DNA from: Zantedeschia hybrid cultivar
Taxonomy: Eukaryota > Streptophyta > Magnoliopsida > Alismatales > Araceae
Direction of reading: 5' to 3'
DNA: 64,000 nucleotides
NCBI GenBank assembly: GCA_030544215.1
Contig: JARZZO010000003.1
Span: 47,102,045-47,166,044 of the forward strand
Part shown: one piece after another, positions 53,317 to 63,600 of the stretch
How the letters are laid out: each line of letters starts with the position of its first letter
Position numbering within the stretch: position 1 is the first letter of the stretch
The notes under the pieces: generated by a model
Told to the model about the DNA's origin: nothing
Databases searched by the model: none
What the model saw: only the letters and a program-made list of their open reading frames with translations
Made by a program: the position numbers and the translations under genes

Positions 53317-55668
53317 TTGGCATCGTCTTTGCAAGGGAGTGAAATGGAATGGAATGTACTGAAAAGGTGATGCCAAGGTGTGATGAGACACGCTCTTAAC
53401 ATCACATGATTGAAATTTTTCTCAAAATCATCAATGAAGATAACTCAAAGAAATCAATGGAATCAATCATGTCTGGATGAGGTAGACAAGGAAATAAAAT
53501 AAAATCGATCAACCTCCTCGGAGTGGCAAGTACCCCAGGTCGTAGACACTGTAGGTTTCATCATGGGGAGCGTTTGCCAGCCAATGTGGACGTGCTGCAG
53601 CCATGATGGATCTTTAAAAGAAAACAAGAAATATTGGATAAAGAATCCAAGAAAGGATAGAATTCCAATGATATCTTCAAGCAAACCTCAAAGATAATCA
53701 AGATACTCAATTCAGAATGGAATATTTCATATCATGTTTTGAAATTATTTGATTAATGGTCTGAAACTTAATCAATAATTAATCCTTATTACAATGATTT
53801 CAAAGTCCTACATGATGCATGCTGGGCTAAAAGAAAAATATAAAGTCAAATAAAATATAAATTAATCAAGGATAATATTGTTAAATTGTCATTAATGAGT
53901 CAAGATTCCAATTCTTGTAATCCAGTGCTAAGCCGAAGCTCGTTTATCCACGCACCGTTTTACAAAAGTGGAACCATCGTCCCCACTAATTAACAATCCA
54001 ACGGCCTATCCATGCGATTAAGAATCCTCTGGAATTATCACTGTTTTTGTTGTAGGGGAACTCAAATTCCAGTTTCATCAAAATTACAAGGTTCTTGATA
54101 TACTCTAATAAATACTTAACATATAATAATGCGAATGCAAAATAATTACATGGAATAATACAAGGGTAGAGATAACCGTCTTTTTAGCCACGGCTAGGAT
54201 TTCTTAACTCCCACAGTGGGATCTTCTTGACATTTCAGCTTTATCTGAATTTCCTGAAATCAAAATTGTTAATAACTCCAAACAAATATTCAATTTAAAC
54301 ATCAAAACCCACAGAATTTCGAATAAATAACAGAAAGGCTGAAACGCGTCATGTCACGCAGACGCCATTTAACATTGAAACGCGGCGGTGCTCCTCGACG
54401 CCTTTCACTCACAGAAATAGGTTTCTGGCTGTTCTCTATTCGAATTCCAACTTTACCAATGCCTTGTGTCCTGTATATGACTTGAACAAACAGGTTAAGT
54501 ATCTATTTAGGCTTAGCCCCTTACCTGGTTAAGTAACCGACTACTTGATCCTATCCTTGATAGAAGGGTCAAGGGGCATAGCCTTTATTAACAAAGATAA
54601 TGAGAATAATCAAACTTAAGCAAAATGCGATATACAAGCAAACATATGCTCACTGAAAATAAAAGGAATGAAACATACTAAATGCAACAAGCAAATGCTA
54701 ATTGAAATATTTTTGTTGTTTTGAAATATTCATTTTTGTTTGGGGTTTTGAAATATATGCCCTTTTTTTTTAATTTTGAACATATGTATTTTTTTTGAAT
54801 TTTTAACATATGTATTTTTTTTGGGTTTTTGGATGTATGTATTTTTTTTGGGTTTTTGGATGTATGTATTTTTTTTTTGATTTTTTGACATATGTATGTT
54901 TTTGAATTTTTGACTAAAAGATCAGCATGGTACTTAGATCAAAAGATCATATTCATTTATTAACTTAATTCCAAAATTGTTCTTTAACAACTTAACTTAA
55001 AACCCATCGCGTTTGAATTTGTGTTTCCATTCGTGATCCCATTTGATGATTTGACCCTTAGTCAATGTAAGTCATTCCTTAAGTTTGGAGTACATCTCTT
55101 TAGAAAGAAAAGATGAATAAGTTTAGAAAGCCCATGAGAAGGTTCCGGAGACTTAAAAAGATGTCCCTTTCCTACCCTAATATCCGTTGGGGTTCGGTCA
55201 TTTCTTTCCGGGGTATTTATCGACCTTGCGTTCCCTTTCATTTCATTTCATGGCTTTGACGTAACGTTTGTAGTGTAATGGCCTTTTGATTTGACATTTG
55301 GCTTTTGACCTTTAGCTTTTGCCTTTTTTTTTCTTTTCTTCGCTTTGGGACGGATCTCCCCCATTTTTTTATGACGGCCTCCTACTAAGATGGCGGGTAT
55401 TCTTGGTAGTCTATTCTAAGTCTTGTTCCGACATCATGGGCCGAGTTTAAAACAGAATTTTTGTTTTAAAAGAATGATTTGTACTTTACACTTTCGGTCA
55501 AGCTTTCGATATTCTTTAGGCCTTGTCATCTTTTGTTACTCACGAATCAAACGTGTCAGTGTGTGTAGTGATGGGCTTGAAATTAAGTTATCCAGATTGA
55601 TAAGGAATTCGAGTTTAAAAATTTTCTGATTCTACTGATCTTTGTACCATACTGATCGACTCTTTAAC
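53317..55668 (-). other. TatD 3' untranslated region
   Basis: About 2.3 kb without a recognisable gene. Contains two more N10 palindromes (54345-54366, 54381-54402), a T-rich degenerate tandem repeat (about 54715-54925, units like TTTTTTGGGTTTTTGGATGTATG), and the sequence shared with TatB 3285-4400. No PMD gene seen, unlike TatC. Confidence 0.6.
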
Positions 55669-56987
55669 CTAAGGGTAGTATTTCTTAAGATGTAAGCCAT
55701 TCCAGGGACGATTTAGCTCTTCTCCTTCTGCATTAACAAGACGATAAGCATTACAAGGAAAAGCGTGCGATACGACATAAGGTCCTTCCCAGGTGGGTTG
55801 GAGCTTGGAACGCGGACCACCAGGTTTTACAAAAATTCTTTTGACGACCATTTCACCGACTTGAACTTATGTTCAATGACTTTCTTTTGATAAAAACGTG
55901 CTAGTCTGTTTTGATAAACTTTTGCATGATTAGCAGCTGACCATCTTTTCACGTCTAAAAGTTCCAATTGAGCAAGGAGTGATGAACGATGTTCATCAAT
56001 AGAAAATTCCTTATTCAATTGTAGTCTTAATGACGGTATGAGGATCTCATATGGAACTACCGCCTCCATTCCAAATGTTAAGGAATAAGGAGTTTGCCCC
56101 GTGAGCGTGCGGATTGAAGTTCGGTAGGCCCATAGAGCCTCAACCAATTTTTCTGGCCAATCTGCGAACTTATTAGATTTGCACGTCTTTTTGATGATTT
56201 TTATCAAAGTCTTATTTGTTGCCTCTGCTTGGCCATTGCCTTGCGGATAATAGGGAGACGAATGATGCAATGCAATTCTATACCTGTTACAGAGGTCCTT
56301 CAATTCCTGTGACACGAACTGCAGTCCGTTGTCGGTGACGATGGTGCTTGGAATTCCAAATCGGGTGATGATGTTCTTCATGATGAACTTGCAGACGGTT
56401 GATGCTTTGATCTCCACGTACGCTTCAGCTTCTGCCCACTTGGTGAAGTATTCCGTTGCCGTGAGAATGAAAGATTTTTGCTTGATGCCGGAATCTGGAT
56501 TACCAAGAGGTCCAATAATGTCGAAAGCCCACATGGAGAAAGTCAATGGGGAAGAAACAGGATGGAGTGAAGATGCAGGAGAATGAATTTTATCGGCGTG
56601 AAGTTGACACTTAGCACACCTACGGACATACCCTACACAGTCTTCTTCCATAGTTGGCCAGTAAAATCCTTGTCTAAGGATCTTCTTTGCTAGCATCTGT
56701 CCATTGACATGGCCACCACAAACTCCACTATGAGCTCCTTCCATAACCTTCCAAAGCTCATCTTCGTCCAGACATCTCAGAAGAACTCCATCAAAACCTC
56801 TCTTATACAATGCTCCTCCAACTAAGGTGTATCGTTGAGCAACTCTCCTGATAGCCCTTTTCTCCTCAGTTGTAGCTTCCTCAGGATACGATTGATCTTC
56901 ACAATATTTTGCAATTTCGTAATACCATGGCTTCTGTTCATCATCCATCTCTTCTAACAGCTCCATCAACATTTTCTCTTTTCTCAA
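55669..56987 (-). pseudogene. TatD integrase
   Basis: HHCC domain (HSGVCGGHVNGQ ... CAKCQ), catalytic FDIIGP, TDNGLQF and GQAEATNK (D, D, E present), then ALWAYRTSIRT. A one-base loss near 55850 (GAACTTAAAG) splits the protein; the C-terminal part continues as 55669-55851 (PTWEGPYVV ... LKKYYP). It would insert element cDNA. No chromodomain. 71-90 residues shorter than TatC by the break, otherwise collinear. Confidence 0.9.
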
Positions 56988-57088
56988 TGATATCTCCGTC
57001 TCTGACTTTCTTCAGTAATTTCTCCTTAGTTCTAAGGAATGAAGGATCTTTCACGGCAGGTGATAGACGCCTATGAACTATGATTGAT

Positions 57089-58131
57089 TCAGATTGTTTG
57101 CTGAGAAGATGCCAATGAAGCTAGAGCGTCAGCTAAGATGTTCTGATTCCTAGGGATATGGACAAAGTTCAATTTCGTGAAAACTTTTGAGTAAGCAGAA
57201 GTAAGTTCTTGATAAGGCTTGAGCTTGGGATCGAGAGTTCGATACTTGGTCAGCACTTGGCGAAGAATCAGTTGGCTATCACTTACGATCCTAAGTTTGG
57301 TGGCACCATGGAAATGAGCAGCCTCGAGGCCAGCAAGGAGTGCCTCGTATTCAGCTATATTGTTAGTGACTGGAAAATCAAGCTGAAAGGCTTGTGGAAT
57401 GGTGATACCTTCAGGTGATAACAGAACAATACCGATCCCTTTTCCATGAGAATTCAGAGCTCCGTCAAAATGCAGAGTCCACATATCATCTCTGATTTGA
57501 TTTACGGACATCAGTTCCTCATCCGAAAACTCTGATCGCACTGGATCAAATCTAGGAAGGGGATGATGAGCGAGATGTTCTGCTATGGCATAGCCCTTGA
57601 TCGCTTTCTGTTGAATATAAGTGATATCGAATTGAGATAGAAAGCTTTGCCATCGCGCTAACCTATCAGTAAGAACAGATTTCTCCAGAAGGAATTTGAT
57701 CGGATTCATCCTAGCGATGAGATGGACTTCATGGGCCAGAAAATAATGCTTCAATTTCTCCACAACCCAGACCAATGCTGCACATGTTTTCTCCATCGCC
57801 GTATATCTCTGTTCAGCGGGGTTGAGAAGTTTAGAGAGATAGTAGGCTGCCCTCTCTTTTCCTTCTTCATCCTCTTGTGCAAGAACAGCCCCCACTGCAT
57901 CATCCAGGACTGAAATATAAAGTATCAATGGTTTGCCTGGAGATGGTGGTCTCAAAACAGGAGGACTTGCTAAGTAGTTCTTTAATCCATCGAATGCCTC
58001 CTGACACTTATCGTCTCAATCGAATTTGACTCCTGGCTTGATAAGCTCGTAAAACGGCTTACACCTTTATGAGTGCTGGGAGACAAAACGGCGAATAAAT
58101 TGTAACCTCCCGATTAATCCTCTTAATTCTT
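57089..58131 (-). pseudogene. TatD RT connection, RNase H and archaeal-type RNase H
   Basis: The open frame 57089-57955 holds the retroviral-type RNase H (EKTCAALVWVVEKLKHYFLAHEV) and then the archaeal type (LHFDGALNSHGKGIGIV, AEYEALLAGLEA, SDSQLILRQ, ILADALASLAS; all four acidic residues present). Upstream, 57956-58131 is the RT connection, broken by a 1-bp loss near 58138 and stops near 58072 and 58016, the latter where TatC has Trp. The two domains are diagnostic of the Tat lineage. Confidence 0.88.
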
Positions 58132-59187
58132 TCAAGTTTTAGGAGGTGGCATTTCACTGATAGCCTTCGCCTTGTTGGGATCGATCTCAATTTCCCGTTT
58201 GCTGACGATGAATCCAAGTAATTTTCCTGAAGATACCCCGAATACACATTTCTTGGGGTTCATCTTTAACTGATATTCTCTCAATCTCTCTAATACCCTT
58301 GCCAAAACTTTGGCGTGCTCAGCCTTTGTTTTAGATTTAACTAATAAGTCATCCACATGCACTTCCAGATCTATGTGCATCATGTCATGAAATATTGCCA
58401 TCATAGCCCTTTGATAAGTGGCTCCAGCATTCTTTAATCCAAACGGCATGACAACATAACAGTATGTTCCCCAAGGTGTAGTGAATGACGTTTTCTCTTG
58501 ATCCTCTTCTGCCAGCTTAATCTGATTGTATCTTGAAAATCCGTCCATAAATGATAACGTCTCATAGCCAGCAGTATTATCGATGAGTACATCAATATGA
58601 GGCAATGGAAAATCATCTTTAGGACACGCCCGGTTCAAATCGCGGAAGTCAATGCAAATTCTGACCTTCCCGTCCTTCTTCATAACCGGGACTATGTTAG
58701 CCACCCATTGTGGATAAAGGACAACTCTAATAAATTTGGCTTTATGCAACTTGTCGACCTCTTCCTTCATCTTTAAAGCCATTTGTGGGTGGAATCGCCT
58801 TAATTTCTGCTTGACAGGGCTAGCTCCATCCTTTAACGTCAATCTGTGTTCCACTAAAGATGAGTCTAACCCGGGCATATCTTCATAACTCCAGGCGAAA
58901 GTGTCCTTATAGTCCTTAAGTACTTGTATCATTGCCTTCTCATCCTCCGTAGAAAGATTTTTACTGACGAGGACAACCTTAGGTTCGTCTTCAGTCCCTA
59001 AATTGATTTCTTTGGTGGGCTCTTCTACGGCAGCTGAGGGTTCATCGAATCTCTTCACTCCACTGGCATATGCCTCAGCCGCGTCCTCGTCATCTTCCTC
59101 TTCAACAATGGGGTCCTTTTCATGCACTAATTCATATACCCCATACCCATCATTGACTGACTCATCGTCCATACAATCTTCTGGCAT
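58132..59187 (-). CDS. TatD reverse transcriptase
   Basis: 351-codon open frame. Acidic linker, DEPSAAVEEPTKEINLG, WSYEDMPGLDSSLVEHRL, KDGKVRICIDFRDLNRACPK, SFMDGFSRYNQIKL and MPFGLKNAGATYQR. The catalytic box reads HVDD instead of YVDD (Tyr to His, near 58358), which may reduce activity. It stops at 58132 through the 1-bp loss. Upstream, the frame is in phase with the -1 frame from the A-run at 59540-59548, with one TGA at 59272. Confidence 0.9.
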   Translation of the reverse strand: MPEDCMDDESVNDGYGVYELVHEKDPIVEEEDDEDAAEAYASGVKRFDEPSAAVEEPTKEINLGTEDEPKVVLVSKNLSTEDEKAMIQVLKDYKDTFAWSYEDMPGLDSSLVEHRLTLKDGASPVKQKLRRFHPQMALKMKEEVDKLHKAKFIRVVLYPQWVANIVPVMKKDGKVRICIDFRDLNRACPKDDFPLPHIDVLIDNTAGYETLSFMDGFSRYNQIKLAEEDQEKTSFTTPWGTYCYVVMPFGLKNAGATYQRAMMAIFHDMMHIDLEVHVDDLLVKSKTKAEHAKVLARVLERLREYQLKMNPKKCVFGVSSGKLLGFIVSKREIEIDPNKAKAISEMPPPKT

Positions 59188-59548
59188 CTGAATTGGATTT
59201 TCTAAAAATTGAGGGATCAGAGAACAAGAGGAGCATTTATCAGCTAAGTCCTGGAGGTATCTATCTGGAATTCACCTACCCTTAGGCTTCCTAGACTTCC
59301 TAACTTGACTAATCTGACTAAAATTAGACTGCCTAACTGCACTATCATAACCTAATGAAGATGAAGCAGGATGAAAATCCTGGGGTACAAGTGGAAATAC
59401 AAGAGAATCCTCCCGAGGGGAGGGACAGAGTAAATCTAGAAGAGAATCTTGACCGAAGGACCCGCGCAACGGGGTGCAATCGGACAAGTAAGATGTTTCC
59501 TCGATGAGGATTTGGGAAGAATTTGTTGCCAAATTGGCGTTTTTTTTT
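59188..59548 (-). other. TatD linker and candidate -1 frameshift site
   Basis: The G-patch frame reads CAA AAA AAA ACG, giving slippery A_AAA_AAA at 59547-59541. A -1 slip gives AAC GCC ... (NANLATNSSQILIEE) which runs to RT with a single TGA at 59272, where TatB has AGA. Same register as TatC. A 6-bp stem CCTCCC-CTC-GGGAGG is the strongest local hairpin seen, but it lies about 120 bases downstream. Confidence 0.55.
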
Positions 59549-60635
59549 GGACAATGAAAGAATTAATCATAAAGCAGGAGTGAATACAAATAGGAGGAGA
59601 AACAGATGGAGGAAGTGGCACCAAGGCCAGAGGATTAGGGGGATCATATAGTAATATGTCCCAGATCAAATTATACATCCTCTCTAGATCGAGAGGAGGT
59701 TGTGGTATAAGGTCCCGAGGGGACAGAGTAATCACAATGGGCGGAGCCCGTGGGATATCTTCAATAATGACCCGCGACCAAGTCGGGGTCAAGAACAGTG
59801 TACGAAAAAGAGTATGGAGCATGAAGACATGTGAATGATATGTCCCCCTCCAGAGCAGATCTGTAGTGTAACCAGCTTCATAAGGGTCATCTGGCTCCCC
59901 TTCGTCAGTTTCTTCAGACAACAGTATCCGCTTGTCAAATATGGCACCAGGGCTTTCAATCAGCTCATCAATCTGTGGCGGCCACTTAGGTTCTGCAGGA
60001 TCCAAGAATAGTCTGTTCAGTGCAATATAGAGGTCTCTCAGGTCGAACCACCTGTACCATTCACATTCATGATCATGAAATTTCCTCCTTTTCATAGGCC
60101 GCAGAGCCTCCAAGGATTGGTACGTAAGTAGTTCAGAGCAATGTCTGGCCAAGTCCCTCCCATATATATCATGGAAGTCAAAACAGGAAGTAATGACTAC
60201 CGTGTTGTCATAGCTAAGTATGGGCCCTTTCACAAAGTGCGTGCACAGGGTCCATATTAGGGGATCTCGGCCTTCTTTGGGTGGTGTAGACATTGCCTCC
60301 CAGATTTTCGGACCTTCTTCGATCTCTGCTTGCTGAGCCAGATCTTGCTTCAGTCTTCTTGGCCTATAGCCCAGACCACTTCCAGGTGCTGCTCGATGAT
60401 TTTTAACAGGAGTAGTCCTGCCTTGCAACTGTGTGCCCAGACCTTTTCCAGGCTCGTAGCCGTTCTTCATCATAATCCTCCATCCTGGGGTACTCATGCA
60501 CTTCCCCCTTTTGATAGCATCTAATGGGTATAGAGAAATAGTGGCGGCTTTTAGAGGATCAGCCACTGGACGGTAGACCTGTAATACCGACAGAAAAGGT
60601 TGTCGGCCAGGTAAAACAGCAGACTTAATGTTCAA
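59436..60635 (-). CDS. TatD G-patch protein region
   Basis: 399-codon frame starting in the protease tail region. G-patch at about residues 45-95 (TPGWRIMMKNGYEPGKGLG ... GSGLGYRPRR), then a conserved segment of unknown function (HFVKGPILSYDN, ALRPMKRRKFHDHECEWYRWF, DEGEPDDPYEAGYT), ending past the A-run. In TatB the same sequence is in frame with protease. Here a 7-bp loss after MP (near 60650) separates them, so I read it as the middle of a gag-protease-G-patch polyprotein. G-patches usually bind RNA or activate helicases. Confidence 0.85.
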   Translation of the reverse strand: MNIKSAVLPGRQPFLSVLQVYRPVADPLKAATISLYPLDAIKRGKCMSTPGWRIMMKNGYEPGKGLGTQLQGRTTPVKNHRAAPGSGLGYRPRRLKQDLAQQAEIEEGPKIWEAMSTPPKEGRDPLIWTLCTHFVKGPILSYDNTVVITSCFDFHDIYGRDLARHCSELLTYQSLEALRPMKRRKFHDHECEWYRWFDLRDLYIALNRLFLDPAEPKWPPQIDELIESPGAIFDKRILLSEETDEGEPDDPYEAGYTTDLLWRGTYHSHVFMLHTLFRTLFLTPTWSRVIIEDIPRAPPIVITLSPRDLIPQPPLDLERMYNLIWDILLYDPPNPLALVPLPPSVSPPICIHSCFMINSFIVQKKTPIWQQILPKSSSRKHLTCPIAPRCAGPSVKILF

Positions 60636-63600
60636 GGTATGAGCAGCAGCGGCATGCTCGTCACTTTAATAATTCGTCCTTTGTAAGGGAATTTGAGGCA
60701 TTGGTGATTCGTAGAGGGAATCGCCTCAAGAGTTTTGATATAAGGACGACCTAAAATGGCATTTATAGAAGGGTCGATTTCCAAGATGTGAAATTCGACC
60801 TCTGCATGACTTACAGGGCCCAGCTCCACCTTTAAATAGACCATTCTCAGAGGGGAACGGGTAGGATTGTCATACGCTGTCACTGAGATGGGGCTGGGCA
60901 GCCATTTTTCTTTGGGCACATCGCATAGCTCTAGGGTCTTCGGAGGTAAAACATTGATCGAAGCCCCTGTGTCGACTAGGCATGCATCCACGGCCTTCTT
61001 ACAGATGTTGACCGTGATGCTCAGAGCCATGCTTCTAGCTGCTGGCGGTGCTAGTTCCGATGTAAGAAATGTTATGGAGGGCTGATCCCCCTGAGGAACT
61101 AGTAGTGCTGCAATTTTCTCTACCGGCACGTCTTCATTGACCATCACCTTCTGTAGATATTCCATTAAAGCTTCTTGGTGACTCTTGGATCTTTTGATCA
61201 GTTCGAGTATAGTGATCCGTGCCGGTGTCCGATCCAGGTGTTTCAGCAAGTCATATTGAGTGCCTGGTGCACTCTCTTCATTATGGGCTTCCTCAGTAGG
61301 CTGTGATGGGCCGTCTCTGACTGTGGACTGAGGAAAGACCTTGTTGAAAATCCTTCCACTCCGGAACGCGTGTTCCTCGACCGTGGAGGATCCGGGTGAC
61401 ACCTTAAGTACCGCAGGGTTGGATGGTGCGGATGGCGTAGAGGGTTGATATGTGGGTGATGGCGTAGGGCTAGGTGGTGATGGCACGGTGCGGATTAAAG
61501 GCCTAGAGGGTTGGATGGTGGATGGGTAAGCGGTTGGCGAAGTGGGGAATGGTACGCGTAATAGCGGTCTAGATGGTAAGGGGATATCTGGGTAGGTGGT
61601 GATGGTAGCGGGTGAAGTAGGAAATGGTACGCGTAGTAATGGCCTAGATGGTAGGAGGGGCGCGTTATTGGTTTGCGGGGGGTTATATGATGGACGCGTA
61701 GGAGTGCGGGGTGTAATGGGCTTGAGGAAGGTGGGTAGGGGTAGCGGGTTATTGGGTGCGGGCGAGTGATATGTGGGTGTCGGTAGAGGGGTGATGGTAA
61801 TGGGTTGTGGTCTAGGTATGTGGATGGTGCGGCGTGGTGGTCGCTCTGCGGTACTTGGAACGTGACCCGTTGAACAAAGAGAGGAAGAGTCCTCTACTCT
61901 CCACTGTTGCCCACGACCAGCCTCAGACTGGCTGTTCGTCAAAATGGGAACAACTTGGTTTTGGTTCTGGTGCTCCGGAAGTGGATTCTGCACTATGCCC
62001 ATGTTGGGTGGTGCTGCTGCTTGTGCCGGTGGTCTTGCTTGCTGCTGTGGTCTTCTCGCCTTCAGGGCTGATATGTACTTTTTCATCTCCTCCCAGTCTA
62101 TGCCGCCCTGCTCGTTGCGATCATGAATATAATCTCTGAACTGGAAGCAGGTGTTAATGGTATGCCCAGGTTGCCTATGGAAGTAGCAATACCTGGACGT
62201 GTCGGCATTTTGAGGCCAGACGGCCTTTTCCCTTGGCAAAACTAAGGCATTAGCTGCCATTAAAGCACTGAAGATATCTGCCAAGGATTCTGGGAGGGCC
62301 GGGTATTCTGCCCTCTTCGGGCCTGGAGGTCTTCTCTGCTGGTTGTAGTCACCAGGAGGAGGGACATTGTGGTACGCCGGTGGTACCCGCGGCTGGTACT
62401 GCTGCTGTTGTTGTTGTTGTTGCGGATATTGCTGCGGTTGGGGCTGGTACTGCTGCTGCCGTTGCGGCTGTTGTTGTAGCTGTTGCTGGTTCTGATTCGG
62501 CTGCGGGGGCCGCTGATACTGCTGTTGATAATGGGGGTTCTGCTGCTGCCTATACCCTTGTTGGTTCGGCTGCAGTGGCCTCTGGTACTGCTGCTGGTTC
62601 CACACAAACTGGGGCGAATTATTATTCACGGTGCTGACTTGCTCGTGAGAGAGCGTGCCCTCAGTAGTCGGACCTGTGCTGGGAGAGTTCGGCACTGCAG
62701 GCTTCCGAGGTGGAGGCCTGCTGGGTCTGTGAGGATCAAAGACGCTAGAGAACGTAGCGTCCTTGAAGGCATTCTGGCAGTACCGTGCTCTTTCATAGAG
62801 CTCTGCCATGTTAGTCAAATTGTTCAAGGAGAGGACTAGCTTGAACTGGGGCGTGGCGTTAGAAATTAACATCTTCACTTGCTCAGATTCAGACAAGTGA
62901 TCCATCACCTTTTCGGCCAGGCCCCGCCACCTGTCAGCGAAACTGACAAACTCCTCATCAGGTTTCATCTTTTCTGCAATGAGGTCCGTGATAGACAAGG
63001 AGGGTGCAACTCCGTCCTGGTATCGTTGGATAAATTTGCGTGAAACGATACCATAATCCTCTACTTCGGAGGGTTCCAGAGAAAAGAACCACTCGAGGGC
63101 TGGTCCCTCTAGAGATCTCCTGAACAAGAAGGCCAACGACCTCTTATCGTTCTGCCAGAAAGATGATTCGTACATGAACTCCTTCAGATGTGTGAAGGGG
63201 TTACCAGTACCGTTATACTTCCGGTACACTGGCATCTCAGAGGGTGGCAGATGGAATACTGGCAGGCTTGGTAAACTGATTTCTGGCACAGCTTTAACCC
63301 CCATCATCTTCTGGAGGTTGTTGAACTGTTCATCCATGCGCTCCATCTTGGCCAGCAACGCTTGCGTGGTCATATCTGCCTGGGGAGGAGGAGGAGGTGG
63401 AAGTACTTGATAGGCCTGCTGCCTAGAGTACGTTGGACAGGGAGGACAATAAAGAGGAGGTCCGGCAGAGCTTCCGCCATGCCCGAGGGCATTTTGATAA
63501 ACAGGCGTTTGCGGTCTAGCCGGTTGCCTAGATGATGAAAGCTGTGGCCCAGTTCGCCGAGAAGTGAGGTGAAGGCCTTCCATGGCCTGATGGATATAAG

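Noticed and set aside
62260..62637. Ser/Asn-rich and Ala/Val-rich frames opposite and beside gag
   Set aside because: Frame shadows of the glutamine-rich tract of TatD gag.
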